NCBI RefSeq assembly: GCF_002291445.1
Contig: NZ_CP014137.1
Coordinates: 2,604,001 to 2,668,000, forward strand
Direction of reading: 5' to 3'
DNA length: 64,000 nt
Source of the DNA: Brenneria goodwinii
Lineage (GTDB): Bacteria; Pseudomonadota; Gammaproteobacteria; Enterobacterales; Enterobacteriaceae
Part shown: positions 63,009 to 64,000 of the stretch, one piece after another
How positions within the stretch are numbered: position 1 is the stretch's first letter
Layout of the letters: every line of letters begins with the position of its first letter
The notes under the pieces: generated by a model
Told to the model about the DNA's origin: nothing
The model's input: only the letters and a program-made list of their open reading frames with translations
The model's database searches: none
Made by a program: the position numbers and the translations under genes

Positions 63009-63299
63009 ATGAGCAAACAGCCATGTATATACATATTGAGCAACCGACCCTATGGATCACTCTATGTCGGAGTGAGCAGCCATTTGCTCAAACGCATATG
63101 GCAACACAAAAACCATATTACAGGTGGTTTTTCTCAGAAGTATGACCTGAACATGCTGGTTTATTACGAATTTTTTGAAGATATAAATAATGCCATTCTG
63201 CGTGAAAAACAGCTGAAAAAATGGAAGAGGGCTTGGAAAATCAGATTGATTGAAAGTATCAATCCCGACTGGGAAGATCTTTATAGCTATATAATTTAA
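63009..63299 (+). CDS. Small GIY-YIG nuclease-domain protein
   Basis: 96 residues, a single GIY-YIG domain. The two tyrosines are in PCIYIL (Tyr8) and SLYVGVSS (Tyr19), the catalytic arginine is Arg29 in LLKRIWQHK, and the glutamate is Glu66 in LREKQLKKWKR. The fold cuts DNA with a single metal. Stand-alone members occur widely in bacteria and their task is mostly unknown. Moderately AT-rich, preceded by a poor ribosome site, and lying between two nearly identical direct repeats in a ~490-bp segment, like a movable cassette. Confidence 0.87.
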   Translation: MSKQPCIYILSNRPYGSLYVGVSSHLLKRIWQHKNHITGGFSQKYDLNMLVYYEFFEDINNAILREKQLKKWKRAWKIRLIESINPDWEDLYSYII

Positions 63300-63359
63300 T
63301 ATTTACGTCATTACCTACACGGTCATTTCCGCTAGTCCCCCGCCTACGGCGACCCCTAC

Positions 63360-63493
63360 GTCATTCCCGCGCAGGCGGGAATCTGCCAATGACTGCCTGC
63401 GGTTTCAGTAACCGATCCCCGCCTACTACCGCGGGGATGACGCCAGGTTGACGGGGATAGCATGTGGCTGGCGGAAATTACGGGGGTGACGAG
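63360..63493. repeat. 134-bp dispersed repeat, right copy beside the GIY-YIG gene
   Basis: Same length, orientation and sequence as 62733-62866 apart from about three substitutions (for example CTACTACC for CTACTGCC). Begins 60 bp after the GIY-YIG stop. Confidence 0.88.
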
Positions 63494-63529
63494 GAAGTTG
63501 CTAAACATCTTCAGCCAAGCTCCTCCTTC

Positions 63530-63612
63530 GTCATTCCTGCGCAGGCAGGAATCTCTTGTACATAACTCCAACCTGCCAACAGAAGAAGATCCCCGTCTGC
63601 GCGGGGATGATC
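63530..63612. repeat. Diverged dispersed repeat
   Basis: Palindromic opening ATTCCTGCGCAGGCAGGAAT, in which both arms changed in step (C to T, G to A) so pairing is kept, and a closing GATCCCCGTCTGCGCGGGGATGAT. The middle is unrelated to the other copies. Confidence 0.7.
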
Positions 63613-63678
63613 GGAAAATCGTGGGAACAGTAGGAAAAGAAGGCGTGCAGTTTGGTAAACCAAGGCGTCAGCCGCCGC

Positions 63679-64000
63679 CTACAGCGCCCGGAATGAAATT
63701 TCCGTCGGGATAACCTCGCCTTGCCAGTAGAGCTGCGCGGCGACCTGACCGGCCAGTTCACGATATAATGACGTAAACTCGCTGTCAGGATGGCTGACCA
63801 CCGTCGGCTCGCCGCGATCCAGATCTTCGCGCAGCGAAATATGCAGCGGCAGTTGTCCCAGCAGCGCACAGTGGTATTTTTCCGCCAGTTTTTGCGCCCC
63901 GCCGGTGCCGAAAATCGGCTCCAGATGACCGCAGTTGCTGCAAATATGGACGCTCATGTTTTCAACGATACCCAGTACCGGCACGCTGACTTTCTCGAAC
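63679..64000 (-). CDS. apbC: Iron-sulfur cluster carrier Mrp/ApbC, C-terminal part
   Basis: About 107 C-terminal residues; the gene continues past the right edge (full length is about 370). VPVLGIVENMSVHICSNCGH includes the C-x2-C motif that binds the Fe-S cluster, and FGTGGAQKLAEKYHCALLGQLPL follows, as in Mrp/NBP35-type P-loop proteins. It carries [4Fe-4S] clusters to target proteins in the cytoplasm. mrp upstream of udk-dcd-asmA is common synteny. Confidence 0.93.
   Translation of the reverse strand, partial: FEKVSVPVLGIVENMSVHICSNCGHLEPIFGTGGAQKLAEKYHCALLGQLPLHISLREDLDRGEPTVVSHPDSEFTSLYRELAGQVAAQLYWQGEVIPTEISFRAL

Overview
The window looks like the chromosome of an enterobacterium of the Pectobacteriaceae (Brenneria/Pectobacterium/Dickeya-like). 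I infer this from a Salmonella-type anaerobic cobalamin operon, a group 1 exopolysaccharide (EPS) locus between asmA-dcd-udk and galF/gnd, a yjbEFGH operon, an ERIC element and moderate GC in the housekeeping genes. The genus is inference; no rRNA or other definitive marker is present.

Layout. 1-10.2 kb: minus-strand cbiABCDETFGHJKL (cbiL cut by the window edge), preceded by an adenosylcobalamin riboswitch; an ERIC element sits 4 nt after the aptamer. 10.8-13.8 kb: a zinc alcohol dehydrogenase, then cobD and pduX, which make the aminopropanol phosphate arm of cobalamin from threonine. 13.9-14.7 kb: a small exported protein and a tiny Gly/His-rich lipoprotein. 14.9-21.2 kb: a RpiR-type regulator divergent from a polyamine-type ABC importer whose last gene is a P1/DmpA self-cleaving aminopeptidase. 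21.3-22.6 kb: an orphan BglG-type antiterminator with a full control region (CRP site, promoter, RAT, terminator). 22.7-26.7 kb: yjbEFGH. 27.2-30.6 kb: gnd, a PRiA4_ORF3-family gene and galF. 30.7-32.1 kb: a toxin-antitoxin pair and a DedA protein.

32.3-54.8 kb is the EPS locus. Read from a JUMPstart/ops element at 54.8 kb leftwards it is wecA, wza, wzb, wzc, a hairpin, a rhamnosyltransferase-like GT2, wbaP, rfbB-A-C-D (dTDP-rhamnose), another GT2, a nitroreductase-family protein, wzx, a pyruvyltransferase, a GT4, a decayed IS481-type transposase, wzy (the only plus-strand gene here), an exported tail-fibre-like protein, an acyltransferase and the wreck of ugd. The part from about 32.6 to 43.7 kb is strikingly AT-rich and is probably acquired. 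The predicted product is a Wzx/Wzy-made, rhamnose-containing, pyruvylated and acylated exopolysaccharide exported by Wza-Wzc.

55.5-64 kb: yegH, a deletion scar joining a GntR regulator fragment to an ABC ATPase tail, an Rpn nuclease, asmA, dcd, udk, a GIY-YIG nuclease gene between two almost identical 134-bp repeats, and the 3' part of mrp/apbC. A palindromic repeat family built around the pattern ATTCCC-N8-GGGAAT recurs here. The strongest leads for new biology are the repeat-flanked GIY-YIG gene, the ERIC-interrupted riboswitch leader, the polyamine importer/P1 peptidase module and the secreted tail-like protein inside the EPS locus.
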